A stretch of DNA of 64,000 nt from Amoebidium appalachense (Eukaryota > Ichthyosporea): assembly GCA_963693365.1 (NCBI GenBank), contig CAVNZM010000014.1:6386001-6450000 (forward strand). The letters run 5' to 3'. Of the stretch, positions 1 through 37,859 are shown piece by piece (positions within the stretch are counted from its first letter, which is position 1; the number at the start of each line of letters is the position of its first letter). The translations under genes and the position numbers were made by a program. Below the pieces are notes generated by a model that made no database searches, was not told the origin of the DNA, and worked only from the letters and a program-made list of their open reading frames with translations.

Positions 1-8
1 CATCATCG

Positions 9-362
9 TCATTGGGGTTTAGGTCGGCGCATAACGACTGGGATGACTCGTTCGGGGCTGTTTTGTAAACGGGGAGGCTCAGGGAGGCCCGTCAGGTAGA
101 GGATCTTCTTTGGAGAAAGCCTGTTCTTTATCATGTATTCTGCTTTTAGAAAGTAGGGAACCTCATCATAATCATAGGGCGAAATTTTGCCCAAGATGAG
201 GCTCTCGAAAATCCCATCCATAAGCTCCTTACAGTATCTCACCACGTTATGCAGTTTTCTACGCTCTTTGGGGTCCGTCATTTGGTGCACTGGTGTTTGT
301 GTTTTTCTGAGGTAATCTTTAAAATCCTTTTCGGTAGGAAAGTCTTGCAGTTTTTTTTGTGC
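9..362 (-). CDS. Terminal exon of an unrecognised gene
   Basis: Open from a plausible 3' splice site (CAG at 363-365 read on the minus strand) to a TGA at 9-11, giving 117 residues. The product is soluble-looking, rich in Lys, Arg and aromatic residues, with a Pro-rich end; short stretches such as HNVVRYCKELMDGIFESLI and SPYDYDEVPYFLKAEYMI look like folded helices. I do not recognise the family. No ATG with a good context starts this frame, so upstream exons should lie at higher coordinates, in the repeat-rich 400-2300 interval. A dispersed intron repeat at 955-1010 is in the same minus orientation, which fits an intron of this gene. That this is coding is inferred from amino-acid composition and the splice site only. 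Confidence 0.5.
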   Translation of the reverse strand, partial: AQKKLQDFPTEKDFKDYLRKTQTPVHQMTDPKERRKLHNVVRYCKELMDGIFESLILGKISPYDYDEVPYFLKAEYMIKNRLSPKKILYLTGLPEPPRLQNSPERVIPVVMRRPKPQ

Positions 363-380
363 CTGTCTGCCCACGGTCAA

Positions 381-1017
381 GAATTACTGCGGAGCCCGGT
401 ATATTCGCACAAGAATACACACGCACACACGACACGCACACGCACGTGTCGACACACACAGCTCACAGGCTTAGAAAACATCACACCATCACCTAAAGAA
501 AAAAAAAAAAAGGGGGAAGTTGACCGTCAGCTCCAACTTGCGACTCCGGCACCAGCTCAGTGAGTTGACGGCACACAGGGTTTGAAAGTGGCCAACTTGT
601 TAGTGAGGTTGCCAGGGCCCAGGGGGTGGTCAGAGCTGGCCTACATTATAAATAGAAGCACAGTTGGTGACCGTATTGAGAACGCAATATATACATCGTC
701 ACACAAATTGTGTAGTAATTCCGTAGGCATAACCTGCGAAAACGTCGGCCCTACATGTGCGTTTTGGGCACATGCGTCTGTGTGCATGTAGGCTGCTTGT
801 TGAAACTTTTCTTTTCTTTTCACACCCTGGAATTTCGGAATTCAAGAGTCGGTGCGAAGCTGATCAGCGATTGGTGGCTATTTTGAACCAAGTTTCACGA
901 GTCACGACTTTGCGACTTCGCTTTACGATGTGCAAATGTGCATTGAGTCACAGGGTGCTTACACATGCAGAGGCAACTTCAAGTATGCAACACCAGCAAC
1001 ACACGCAGGATGCAGCG

Positions 1018-1066
<49 letters not shown>

Positions 1067-1147
1067 GAGGGGGCAAGTCATCCATGGCATCTACTCTATC
1101 CATCCTTCAGCCTCGTTTACGAAACCCAACTCAGAGGCGGAGGAGGG

Positions 1148-1205
<58 letters not shown>

Positions 1206-1659
1206 GGGGGGGGGGAAGCATTCTGGGTGCTCTAACGTGTATTACTGCCAAAATGTGCATATCCTGTGTTGATGGTTTGTGTGTAATTGTGTGAGCATCA
1301 CAGTGTGTGTGTGTCTCGGAGTATTGTGTGTGCAAGTGTGTTTGGTGACACACGAGTGTTTGTGTGTGCGTATGTGTGCATGTGTGTGTGCCAGTTTGTT
1401 TGTGGGTGTGGGTGTCCGCGTGTTTATGTATGTTTATGGTGTTCGCTTGTGCTTGTGTGTGTGTGTCTGTGTCCACAACCCACCCACAATCTGAACAATA
1501 ACAACAACTTAGAACTTTTTGCTTTATTGTAAATACCACCCTGAGAGAGCTCCCTGCGAAATAGAGCCCGGGTGGGGGGTTGGGAGGGGGGGGTAGAGAA
1601 GGAAAGAGAGAGGGGGGGGGGAGGAGGGGGAGAGGGAGAGGGAGAGGGAGAGGGAAAGG

Positions 1660-1727
<68 letters not shown>

Positions 1728-2300
1728 CCTCCCGGGGAGAGAGAGAGAGAGGGAGAGAAAGAGAGAGGGAGGGGGGGAGGGGGGGCGACCTCGTAAGAAC
1801 CTAGGAGCTCCAGAGAGGGATGGGGGATATACATGGGAGAAGGGGGGGGGGGGGGGGGGGGGGGGGTGGTAGAGAGAGTGAGAGGGGTAGCGAGAGGAGA
1901 GAGAAATATAAAGAAACCAGGGGAAGGTGGGGAGAGAAAGAGAGAGAGAGACAGAGAGAGGGGGGGGAGGTTGGGAAGGAAAGGGAGGCGGGGTGGGGGG
2001 AGGGGAGAGGGAGAGGGGGGGAGAGAGAGAGAGAAGCTTCAGAGAACCGTTCGGCGAAGGTACGGAAAGGAGAGAATGACAGAGAGAAGAGGGGAAACGG
2101 CCCTCTTTATAGAAAGGCGGGGCGGAAGAGAGATATGGAGAGCGAGAGTGTGTGTTCGTGTGTGTGTGTGTGTATTCGTGCGTGTGCGTGCGCCGTGTGC
2201 ACCGTTGTGTGTGCCTGTGAGAGCCTTAGGGCCTGTTCGTGTCACTAACGGATGATGTGCCGAAGGCCCAGAGCGCCGTGTTCTACGATGTTTGCGCAAT
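381..2300. repeat. Simple-repeat block left of NOC2
   Basis: No exon could be supported here. It holds a short (GT)n plus G-run at 1021-1066, a run of almost pure G at 1147-1214, GT-rich sequence at 1290-1475, a purine block of GA and G at 1567-2036 including an uninterrupted (GA)n at about 1664-1723, and GT-rich sequence at 2150-2215. Unique sequence at 570-1015 and 1235-1290 separates these. Upstream exons of the minus-strand gene ending at 9 may lie here. Confidence 0.8.
955..1010 (-). repeat. Dispersed intron repeat, copy K (reverse orientation)
   Basis: On the minus strand this reads TGCTGGTGTTGCATACTTGA, followed by TTGCCTCTGCATGTGT. It aligns with the middle of the repeat copy at 15272-15400 (GGCTGATGTTGCATAATTGA, then TTGCCTTTGCATGTGT). 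It lies upstream of the minus-strand exon at 9-362, so it would be sense relative to that gene. Confidence 0.6.
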
Positions 2301-2307
2301 CATGCAG

Positions 2308-2342
2308 CTGATTGGCTAGATCCCAATTGAGAAGCCAATCAG
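2308..2342 (+). promoter_or_regulatory. Inverted CCAAT pair upstream of NOC2
   Basis: CTGATTGGCT at 2308-2317 and its exact reverse complement AGCCAATCAG at 2333-2342 are separated by 15 bp. They lie 116-150 bp before the NOC2 start codon. CCAAT boxes are bound by NF-Y, and a palindromic pair is a typical core of a TATA-less housekeeping promoter. No TATA box is seen between here and the ATG. The promoter role is inferred from position and motif. Confidence 0.6.
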
Positions 2343-2457
2343 GCGCCGGCGGGCAAAACGAGACTTCGTTCATGTACACGTGCATGTCCAGAAAAAACGA
2401 AACGAGGAAAAACTCGTTTTTTTTGGTAACCCGGACAGAGAAAAAACGCCAGCGAAA

Positions 2458-16806
<14,349 letters not shown>

Positions 16807-19266
16807 TTGGCCCAGAACTTTAAAACAGCAAGATAGAAATTATGGATATGTCAAATATTGATATTGCATATATCATATGGTAATTCGTGATGTAAACATC
16901 ACATCAGAGAGATAACCCCCATACCCACATCACGTACGGCAAAGCTCACACACACACTACATTTTCTTGTTACATAGGCACACACCGTTCAGGCACACGT
17001 GCAAACCTGCACATCGCATTTTGCCCTCACGGAATGCAAGCACATGCGACATGCATGCACACATTACAACTATGGGGCCCTTTGGATATTTTAGAAGCAG
17101 GCACGGGATGTTTCCACATGAGCAAGGGGGGAGGGGCAGGGTGGGGGGGGGGGGTATTTAGTTTTCCATGATCCTGTTTATTAGTTGTTATGGTGGTGCC
17201 AGATAACAAGCCGTGAAAGCCGAGAAGGTGGACGGACCCACGGGACCCGAAAAGACCTTAAACGGGAGACTGATGATAATGACAAATATCCCCTGGTACG
17301 TATACACCTTTTTTTACTTTCTCTGTTTGATATTTTGATATTTTTTATTTTTTAATTCATGTGATGTCTGTGCCACAACACCATCGTCTCCGGGCATGGC
17401 GGGTCCTGCCGGCAGATGAAAATAAACTAAAATAACTTCAAAAGTACTGTAGCGATGCATTGATAGTTTCAACTGAAATGTCACCATACCCGTTATTGCA
17501 AGGTCGAGGTCGTACACGTACCGCTGTGTGTGCTGTATATGCCACGGTGATATCACGGTGCACAGGCCTATTCTCACACGCAGTCAGTCCCTTCTTGCAA
17601 TTCCTGAGTCATAAAAGCTTTTCTTCAGAGTCTGGCCAATACGGTAAGCCAAAACTGGGGGGCTCGCTGTCACAGTGTCGCATATGCATGTGTCCCTATC
17701 TCTTTCACCTGTTCATGTACATGTCTTGACACGCATACTATAAATATCATGACAAATATCGGATAGATGTAGCAGGCTAGCCCCGAGAGTTTTTAGGGGG
17801 CGGGCGGAGGGTGGGTTGGAGGGGGGGGGGGGAGGGAGGGGGGAGGTGGAGGGAAGGGGGAGGAGGAGGCCGGGGGAAGGGGGGAGGGGGGGGGGAGGGG
17901 GCTGCCCTCCTGGAGGGTCTGTACTAGTACTACAAGAGGAGAGTGATTGCAATTAAGCAACGTACGCGTGTGATTTGAGCCCGGCCCCTGGGGGGGCTGG
18001 GCGAGGGGGGGGGGGGGGGGGGAGGGATCGGAATTCGGAAGAAACCACCTGGTATACGTGGGGGGAAGCTCGAGAGGCCCGGGAGGGAGAGGGGGAGGGG
18101 GGTTGCAATTGGGAGAGGGGAGGGGGGGGAGGGAATTCGAGAGGCAATAAAATGCTTTCAATTGGGTGCATCTAAGGCACGTGGGAGTCGTACATGTACA
18201 GGGAGTAATTGCCGCTGGGGGAGGGGGACAGGGGAAGAGGTGGGTGGGTAGAGAAGAGAGAAAAACTGTGGCCAAGGGGTAGAGACATGATGTTGGCAAA
18301 CATTGCACCCTCGTATCATGCATATGGCAGGCCTCACAGGGAAATCAATGATACATGGGCTGGTGGATAGAGAACGTGGAGGTCTAGTAAGGGGGGGGGG
18401 GGGGGGGGGGGGGAGAGAGAGAGAGTGTGTGTGTGTGTGTGTGGGGGGGGGGGGGGAGGTGGAGGGGGGGGAGGGGGGGGGGGGGCAGATACCGTTGAGA
18501 GACAGGCAGGGGTTTGATGTGAAGGAAGAAACTATGAACGAATTAACAAAATGTGTCTAAATGCATCTGAATGCGTATAAATGCGCATAAATGCATATAA
18601 ATATAAAACTACGAAAAAAAGTTGGAATATACGTATCTACAGATTAATGTGTATAAAGGGGAGACATGGAGATGGTAGGCAGACACGAAAGATATTGAAG
18701 AGACGTGGAAACGCTGGTAACAGTCACACTCTGTCACACACGCACACATACATAGTGCGAGTTTACTCGTGTGCGTGTGTGTGTGTGTCTCTCTCTCTCC
18801 TGTGTGTGTGTGTTTGTGTTTGTGTTTGTGCGTGCATGTGCGTGTGTGTGTGTGTGTGTGTGTTTGTGTGTGTGCGTTGTGTATGCCCTGGCGGATTAGG
18901 GGCGGGAAATGTGGGTGAGCCCGAGCAGTGATGTGTAGCACTTCTTTAGGTGTATTTTTTGATGGGGTTAATATACGTCTGCTTTGCAATATTTTTCACA
19001 TCCAGGCATTTATTGTGTTGTGTGTGTGTGCGTGTGTGTGAGTTTGTTTATTTTGGTTGGGAGGAGGGGAAAGGGCAAGACTACGTGAGGGGGGTGATTG
19101 GGTGGATGGTTGGGTGGGCGGGTGGGGATGGGGTGGGGTGGGGTGGGGTTGGGTGGGGTTTGGGGGGAAGGGGAGGGAGGGGGGGGGGGGGGGGAGGGGG
19201 AGTCTGATGGAGAACAAAGATCTAGATGTTGAACTGGTTTATTAGGTGTAGGGGCTGCGGTGGGAG

Positions 19267-19333
<67 letters not shown>

Positions 19334-19744
19334 ACGTGTGTGTCTGTGTGTGTGTTCAAACGTTTCATTGTCTGTTTGTGCACCTATGTGTGTATAATTC
19401 TGTGTGTGTATGTTTTTTGTGTGTAACTTGTGTTTTCGTGTGTGTGTTTGCCGAGAGAGGGGGGGGGGGGTTAGGGGGGGGGAGATAGAGAGAGAGAGAG
19501 GGAGAGAGGGATAGAGAAAGAGAGAAGGGGTGGGGTGAAGGGGGGGGGAGGGGGAGGTGGGGGAGAGGGGGGAGGGGGGGGGGAACGGGGAGGGCATGCG
19601 GGATAAAGTGGAATGCTGAGGCTCGTGTTGATGAATGGCAATGAGGCGGAGGGAGAGGGAGGGCAGATAGCCCCCCCCTCCCCCCCCTCCCCCCGGGCGG
19701 GGAGGGGAGGGGGCAGGGGAGGTGTGGGTGTAGTGTGTGTGTGT

Positions 19745-19775
<31 letters not shown>

Positions 19776-20321
19776 AGGGGGAGAGAAGGGGGTGAGGCTG
19801 AGGGAGGAGGGGGACAGGGAGAGGGAGAGAGAGAGAGAGAGGGAGAGATTAAGGGAGGAGTTGAGGGAGGGAGGAAGGGAAGAGGGGGGAGGGGGAGGGG
19901 GTTGGGGGGTTGGGGAGGCGGGCTCGTAAGGCTTAAGTCAAGACCAAAGAGAAAATGAAAATTAGCTTTTCTCATTCTACTTTGTTGTCAAGGTATCAGC
20001 AAGTGTAAGGCTCGAGCAGACACCCGGCAACGCAGCAACCGAACTGTCCGACCTTAGCCTACTCACGACCATTTAAATCTAAACTTAGGGTGGCCCCGTG
20101 TGTTGATAGGTGTCGAGTTGCTATATCCGAGCAAACAGCCGGAGAAGGTTCACTGACTTATTTTGCACATAGGATACACTAGGGATGGTCGTGTCGAATA
20201 AAACACAATACAAAAAAGGTGATTCATACCAGAAACTCATCATGGCGAAAAGAACAATACACATAGTAAAGTACAGTCGAGTGACAAAGAAAGAACCTCA
20301 AAAAGAACAACACACGCACAT
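16807..20321. repeat. NOC2 3' flank and repeats, no firm gene
   Basis: Possible NOC2 extension: an open segment at 17203-17295 with acceptor GCCAG and donor GTACGT. Beyond it lie G/GA-rich purine blocks at 17798-18140, 18389-18486, 19075-19200 and 19456-19925, and GT arrays at 18765-18880 and 19268-19325. AATAAA occurs at about 18147. Unique sequence at 18490-18720 and 19925-20320 shows no recognised coding segment. Confidence 0.6.
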
Positions 20322-21372
20322 TCAAGCAGTAGCCTCTTTCGCTTCATCTTTATCCATGTTATCTCCATCCTCCGTCTTTGCCTCCCCTTCTTGTCTGCTC
20401 TCCTTCACCTCTTCACTTTTCTTGACCACAACATTCTCTTCCCCATTCTTCGGTTTCTCTCCTTCCACCTCCTTCTCTCCATCCTCCCTATCCTTCTCTT
20501 CCTTCTTCTGCATTTTGGGTGACTTAGGGCTCTTGCTTTCACCATCCTCCTCCTCTTTCGTTTCACCTACTTTCACCTCGTCACTGCTCCGCTTTCTATC
20601 AGTCTCTTTGGGTGCCAAGCGAGGGAACTTATCCTGCAGAATGTTCTCGTAGATCTTCACATCGACAGGAAGGAAAAGGCAGAAGATAATACGGTCGACC
20701 TCTTCTGCGTGCTTTTCCAGAAACTCCTTGACAACATCGGTTGCCATGTCTGCTGCCGGCGCGTTGGGAAACCCGTAGATGCCCGTGGAGACACAGCAGA
20801 AAGCAATGGAACGAAGTTTGTTCTCCAGGAGGAGCGCGAGTGCAGTTTCGTAGCAGCTACGCAGAGCTGACTCATCCCCGTTTGTAGGCCCGACCGTGTG
20901 GATAACATGTTTTGCTGGAAGGTGGAATCCTGGTGTGATTTTAGACTCCCCCGTGTTGCAGCCGTTGAGGTTCTTGCAGTATTTGTAGAGTTCTACACCC
21001 GCTGCCCGGTGGATGGCCCCGTCTACCCCCCCCACCACCAAGGAGAGACCTGTTTGCTGCATTCACAATGGCATCAATTTCCAGCTTGGTAATGTCTCCA
21101 ACGAACACGGAAATCCTCCTGTTTAATTCTGAATTAACAGCGGAAGAGTCGGTGGTGTAGCGGGGAAGGCAAGTGTTGAAAACGTGCTCATCCCAAGTGG
21201 GAATGTCTGAGAGAGTTAGAGTGCGCGACATGGCGGTGGTGTGGGTGCGGTTGTGGTTGTGTGTGGGGCAGAGGGAAAGATTTGTGGAAGCTGGAGGGCG
21301 AGTGCCTGAGCGTGAGTGGGAAAAGGCGCGCGACAGGAAACGGAACGGAGTAGTGAGCTGCTTGAAAGGCAT
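20322..21372 (-). CDS. Macro domain ADP-ribosyl hydrolase (MacroD type), one frameshift
   Basis: Predicted to remove ADP-ribose from acidic residues of proteins and to deacetylate O-acetyl-ADP-ribose. The ATG at 21370-21372 is the first after an in-frame stop. It opens with MPFKQLTTPFRFLSRAFSHS, which has no acidic residue and many Arg and aromatic residues, as in mitochondrial leaders (human MACROD1 is mitochondrial). The macro domain then runs in order: GDITKLEIDAIVNAAN, a GGGG-VDGAIHRAAG loop, GFHLPAKHVIHTVGP and CVSTGIYGFP. These are the ADP-ribose-binding and catalytic loops of the family. About 100 Lys/Glu-rich disordered residues follow, recalling the acidic tail of MACROD2. The reading frame breaks inside the glycine loop, where the plus strand has eight C at 21026-21033 and seven would keep the frame. 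No intron is seen. It is divergent from RIOK1. The frameshift may be an assembly error, since both sides are otherwise well conserved. Confidence 0.92.
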
Positions 21373-21524
21373 TAGCGCTCTCTTTCTCTTCAACAACTAT
21401 TTTCTTCGATACTTTTAGGTGTGTAAAAGTGTACCTCTACGAGCACACCAAAGAAAAAGAGACGAAGTCAGAAACGAAAGCGAAAAAAAAAAAAGCACTG
21501 CAAACTGAGTCTGGGGGCCGCAGA

Positions 21525-21532
21525 TTTATATA
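21525..21532 (-). promoter_or_regulatory. TATA box of the macro domain gene
   Basis: Minus strand reads TATATAAA, about 155 bp upstream of the ATG at 21372. A similar spacing is seen for the GATA gene and the 544-residue gene. Confidence 0.6.
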
Positions 21533-22142
21533 CTTGGCGGGCTTTTTCCTAGAGCGATGCAAATCGCACACTCCCCCATGCCTTCGCAAGTTCGCGGTGC
21601 CGGGCTGCGGCCGGATCGATATCACCAAATCTTGTGTGCAGTGACAGAAAGCAAAAAATGAAGAGAGTTTATTATTTTCATTCCTTTGATATATAGCTAT
21701 CACATAATTATAAGCCGCAAAGTTTTGGGCACCATGCAAATATCATGAGGCAAAAAAAAGATGTGTTAAGGTAAGCCCTGAGAGTGCCGGTTGCCATTGT
21801 TTCGACACTCCTCAATCATATTGCACGATGGTTCAGGCAGCAATCACGTAAGCAGCGTGCACGTGCACCCAGGACACACACACACACGAACTTAGACTCT
21901 CGTTTTTGACGGAAAACAGGGAGTTATATCTATCACCTACTAGTTTGTTGCGTAGACGTAGACTTAGGAGCTTACTCTGAGTATCTGCTACTTTCATTGT
22001 TGATGAGTCAAAACAGAGTGCGGGGTAAGAAGAAGTTCAGGGGTTGGTCTTTGTGGTCTGTTGATCAACTGAGGGTGAATTGGAGCATTGCTGGGGCGAG
22101 TTTGTAGTTGCGTTCAGGTGGTGAAGAGGAAGAGGAGATACG
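21533..22142. other. Shared upstream region of the macro domain gene and RIOK1
   Basis: Repeat-poor unique sequence between two divergent start codons about 770 bp apart. No clear TATA box for RIOK1 was found; AT-rich stretches occur at 21655-21720 and 21915-21930. A shared bidirectional promoter is possible but not shown. Confidence 0.5.
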
Positions 22143-34949
<12,807 letters not shown>

Positions 34950-35510
34950 GGGCCACACCAAATCAAGTGCGTCCCACTTACTATCTTTTTTTTTGTTTCC
35001 TTGCAAGATAAAAGATGGTAGATGCAATTTGTATTCTGTGTGGTGTTGCCATGATTCGTCTTGAGACGAAACTTTTTTTCTTTTGGAATAACGATGTGAA
35101 GTTCTGATTGTCTGAATGTCAATATCCACGACTTTTCTACTAAACAAGTATACGAGTGTCCACCAAAACCAAACGCTCGAACATCACATGAAGCCGTGCA
35201 GCAAATGTTAGTTTCTTTGTTTCATTTTCTCTGTGGGTTCTACTACCCCGTCATGGCAAATGGGTGATATTTCCTATATATATCCCTGTCTTTATTTCTT
35301 GTAGGTCTACGTACTGTGAACGCACCCAAATGTGAGATATCCGATGTATATCTGCAAACATGCTCAGATGTGTATGGAAGCATACTGACATATATGGAAA
35401 TGTGCCGATATATATTTGGAAATTGGTCGAGATATATCTGGAAGCATATACTGGAGAGGAAATCTGTCTGTGTATTGGTATGAATGATGGGTTGGGGTTT
35501 TTTTTTTTTT

Positions 35511-35541
<31 letters not shown>

Positions 35542-35701
35542 GGGGCAGTGACGTAAAAATGGGATGGTGCCGCAGGTTTCGGCACTCTGCTGAACAAATC
35601 TGAAACATTCCTGTTCCGGATCCCATTACTAATCTTAGCAGTCATCTCGATGTTGCAAGGCAGGAAAACCTATGAGACAGTACTAAGTATGTGGGTGCCG
35701 G

Positions 35702-35744
<43 letters not shown>

Positions 35745-36230
35745 CGCGTGTGTGTGTGCGTGCGTGCGTGTGCGTGTGCGTGTGTGCGTGCACGTAATGG
35801 CTTCGGTGTGGGTGTCTTCGGTATATGTGCGTGTGTGTGCCAATATGTGCAGGGTTTTTTTTTCTCTCTTTCTTTCCTTCCTTCTTTCTTTCTTTCTTTT
35901 TTCTTTTTTCTTTAAAATGGGTGATGTTTGGACGGTGAACATGTGCGTGTGGATGTGGGTGTGGACTTGTAAATATACACCACGTGGGTGTGGGTGTGCC
36001 ACCCTGCGCGTGTGCATGTAGGTGTGCGTGTGTGCGTGTGTGCGTGTGTGCGTGTGCGTGTGTGTGCGCGCAGCAATGTTTTGGCAGTAGTCTATGTGTA
36101 ACCTTGAGTGTAGCTGTTGTGTTACACCAATTTGTATGTGTGCGGGCGAGTGTGTTACAGTTCCGAATAAAGGTGTGTGTGTGTGTGTGTGTGTGTCTAC
36201 GTATGTGTGTTTTTTTTGTTTTTTTTGTTT

Positions 36231-36276
<46 letters not shown>

Positions 36277-36841
36277 GTCTTAAAATGTGAATACGGGGAC
36301 GAAGCAAACTCAACACATCGAGAAGCGAGAAGCAAGGCATGCAACACCAGCAACACAGTGCGATTCAACAATGAAACCAAAGCATAAACAACACATTTGC
36401 GGGGGTAAAGGGAGGGGTACCGGTGCACGTGGGTGGGGGGGGCGGGGTAGAGGGGTGGGGGGTGGAGACCGAAAGCTCAGAAGGTGGCAGGTACATGTAG
36501 GGAAATTCGAAATGCAAAACAAGGATTGTAAGTTCGGTTGCGGATCCAGTCTCGCGGCTAATATTTGCATTCTTTTTCACTGCCCTTTAAAAGAAAGTAT
36601 ACATTTCTCACCTTGTTGTGCTTTAAAAAGACAATATTCTCACATCCGTTATCTCGTACGTATTACGGATAATTCCTTTTTTTTTTTAAGAGTACATGCA
36701 TATGCTTTCGTATCTCTTTTCAACTTTTCGCGCAACTTGATCATTCGTGTAAAAATACAGTTGTATATAGTGACCAGTTGACAAACACGCCACCATAAAA
36801 ACTACATTTTTAAATACTAAATCAATAAAATATATTTTTCT
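34950..36841. other. Interval between RIOK1 and the GATA gene
   Basis: The first 280 bp are unique and probably include the RIOK1 3' untranslated region. A degenerate 20-bp-scale repeat around GATATATCTGGAAGCAT fills about 35265-35460. Then come T-run/G-run pairs at 35499-35545 and 36228-36272, GT-rich sequence at 35700-35860 and 35940-36070, and unique AT-rich sequence to 36841. No gene is supported. Confidence 0.7.
36308..36362 (-). repeat. Possible dispersed intron repeat, copy L (reverse orientation)
   Basis: The minus strand reads TGTGTTGCTGGTGTTGCATG, similar to the centre of copies D and K; the match fades after about 25 bp. Confidence 0.4.
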
Positions 36842-37639
36842 CTATACGTCAAACGAAAACACTTCTTGCTTGACCATCATAGACGGCCCGGCGGTATGTG
36901 GTGCAGGCGAGTAGTAAGCTGGAGGAGAGAGGGGAGAATTCATATTTGAGCTAGGCAGAAGGTATCCCTGAGCGTCGCCACGAGGCAGGATGGGCACCGA
37001 GATGTTTCGTTGGTGCATGTTTCCAGCCACCATAGCTCCGGTGGGAAGAATGCGTGGTGCGCGCATAAGCGGTGCGCTGTTGCATCTCTTCAGAGATCTG
37101 TTTTTGGGTGAGCGCCGTGGCCGCCTGCTTGCGAGGTGAAGGGGCCGGGGGGCGTGGCGCGCCTTCTCGTAGAGTCCGCAGGCATTGCAAAGGGTGCGAC
37201 CCTCGTGTTTGCGCCATGTGGAGGTTTTCTTTGTGAAGCAGTTGCTGCACGTGAGCTCGGTTGGGGCACTGCTGCTGTCGCTAAGAGACTCGATCGCGCT
37301 CACAGGGCTGGAAACGGGGCTGTGTGGGGCTGTTTCAGGCGTTGGGGGTGCGGTCATCACTATGTATGGTTCCTCGGATGGAGTAGATGTGAGCGTGAAA
37401 GACCCCGAGGGAGAACTTGGCGTAGAGTCGTTGCTGAGGTCATATTGGACATCCTTGACAACCTCGAAAAATGGGGCCCAGTCTTCGGTTTCAAACTTGC
37501 AAAACGGGTTTGTGTCTGCAAGATCTGCCAACAGATCCTCAAAACTTGCGCTGGTGCCTGTGACAATGGTGTTCAAAAAATCGAGATTGACACCGCAATC
37601 AGCGGGCCCGGTGTACATAACATCACCAAACGGCGTCAT
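36842..37639 (-). CDS. GATA-type zinc-finger transcription factor
   Basis: A single exon of 265 residues from the ATG at 37637-37639 to TAG at 36842-36844. One zinc finger at residues 131-154 (37178-37249) reads CSNC, sixteen residues, then CNACGLY. The WR pair after the Thr-Ser-Thr turn and the CNACGLY end match GATA factors, which bind (A/T)GATA(A/G). The usual loop is 17 residues (18 in many plant proteins), so this finger is one residue short, at the WRKHEGRTL turn. An Arg/Lys-rich tail (ASRRPRRSPKNRSLKR) follows, as in GATA factors that contact the minor groove. Residues 30-70 are acidic and aromatic and could activate transcription; 71-125 are Ser/Pro-rich. VKQE close to the C-terminus fits a SUMO site. 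Assignment to the superfamily is firm; target genes are unknown. Confidence 0.93.
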   Translation of the reverse strand: MTPFGDVMYTGPADCGVNLDFLNTIVTGTSASFEDLLADLADTNPFCKFETEDWAPFFEVVKDVQYDLSNDSTPSSPSGSFTLTSTPSEEPYIVMTAPPTPETAPHSPVSSPVSAIESLSDSSSAPTELTCSNCFTKKTSTWRKHEGRTLCNACGLYEKARHAPRPLHLASRRPRRSPKNRSLKRCNSAPLMRAPRILPTGAMVAGNMHQRNISVPILPRGDAQGYLLPSSNMNSPLSPPAYYSPAPHTAGPSMMVKQEVFSFDV

Positions 37640-37788
37640 TTTATGCTTTCTGCAAGGTACGCGTAAGGCGGAAAACGTTTTGTGGGAAGTTTTATGGTTT
37701 GATACACAGTGGTTACAGGCTTTGAAGTTTTGTAGTCAAAGACGACAGACAACAAAGAAAATGCCGATCTACGCCAAGTGTACGCGGT

Positions 37789-37796
37789 CTTATATA
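37789..37796 (-). promoter_or_regulatory. TATA box of the GATA-factor gene
   Basis: The minus strand reads TATATAAG about 150 bp upstream of the start codon. A CCAAT-type motif lies about 20 bp further upstream (37815-37819). Confidence 0.6.
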
Positions 37797-37859
37797 GAAA
37801 GACGACTGGGAGACCTCCAATCAAAAGCGACCACCTGTCGCTGAAGCCTATGCATGATT

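Noticed and set aside
17625-17645. Possible 15-nt microexon (TCTTCAG before, GTAAGC after) downstream of NOC2
   Set aside because: Good splice signals alone are too weak to support a five-codon exon without cDNA.
37136-37844. Plus-strand frames of 176 and 219 residues opposite the GATA gene
   Set aside because: They are antisense shadows; the minus strand encodes the conserved zinc finger.
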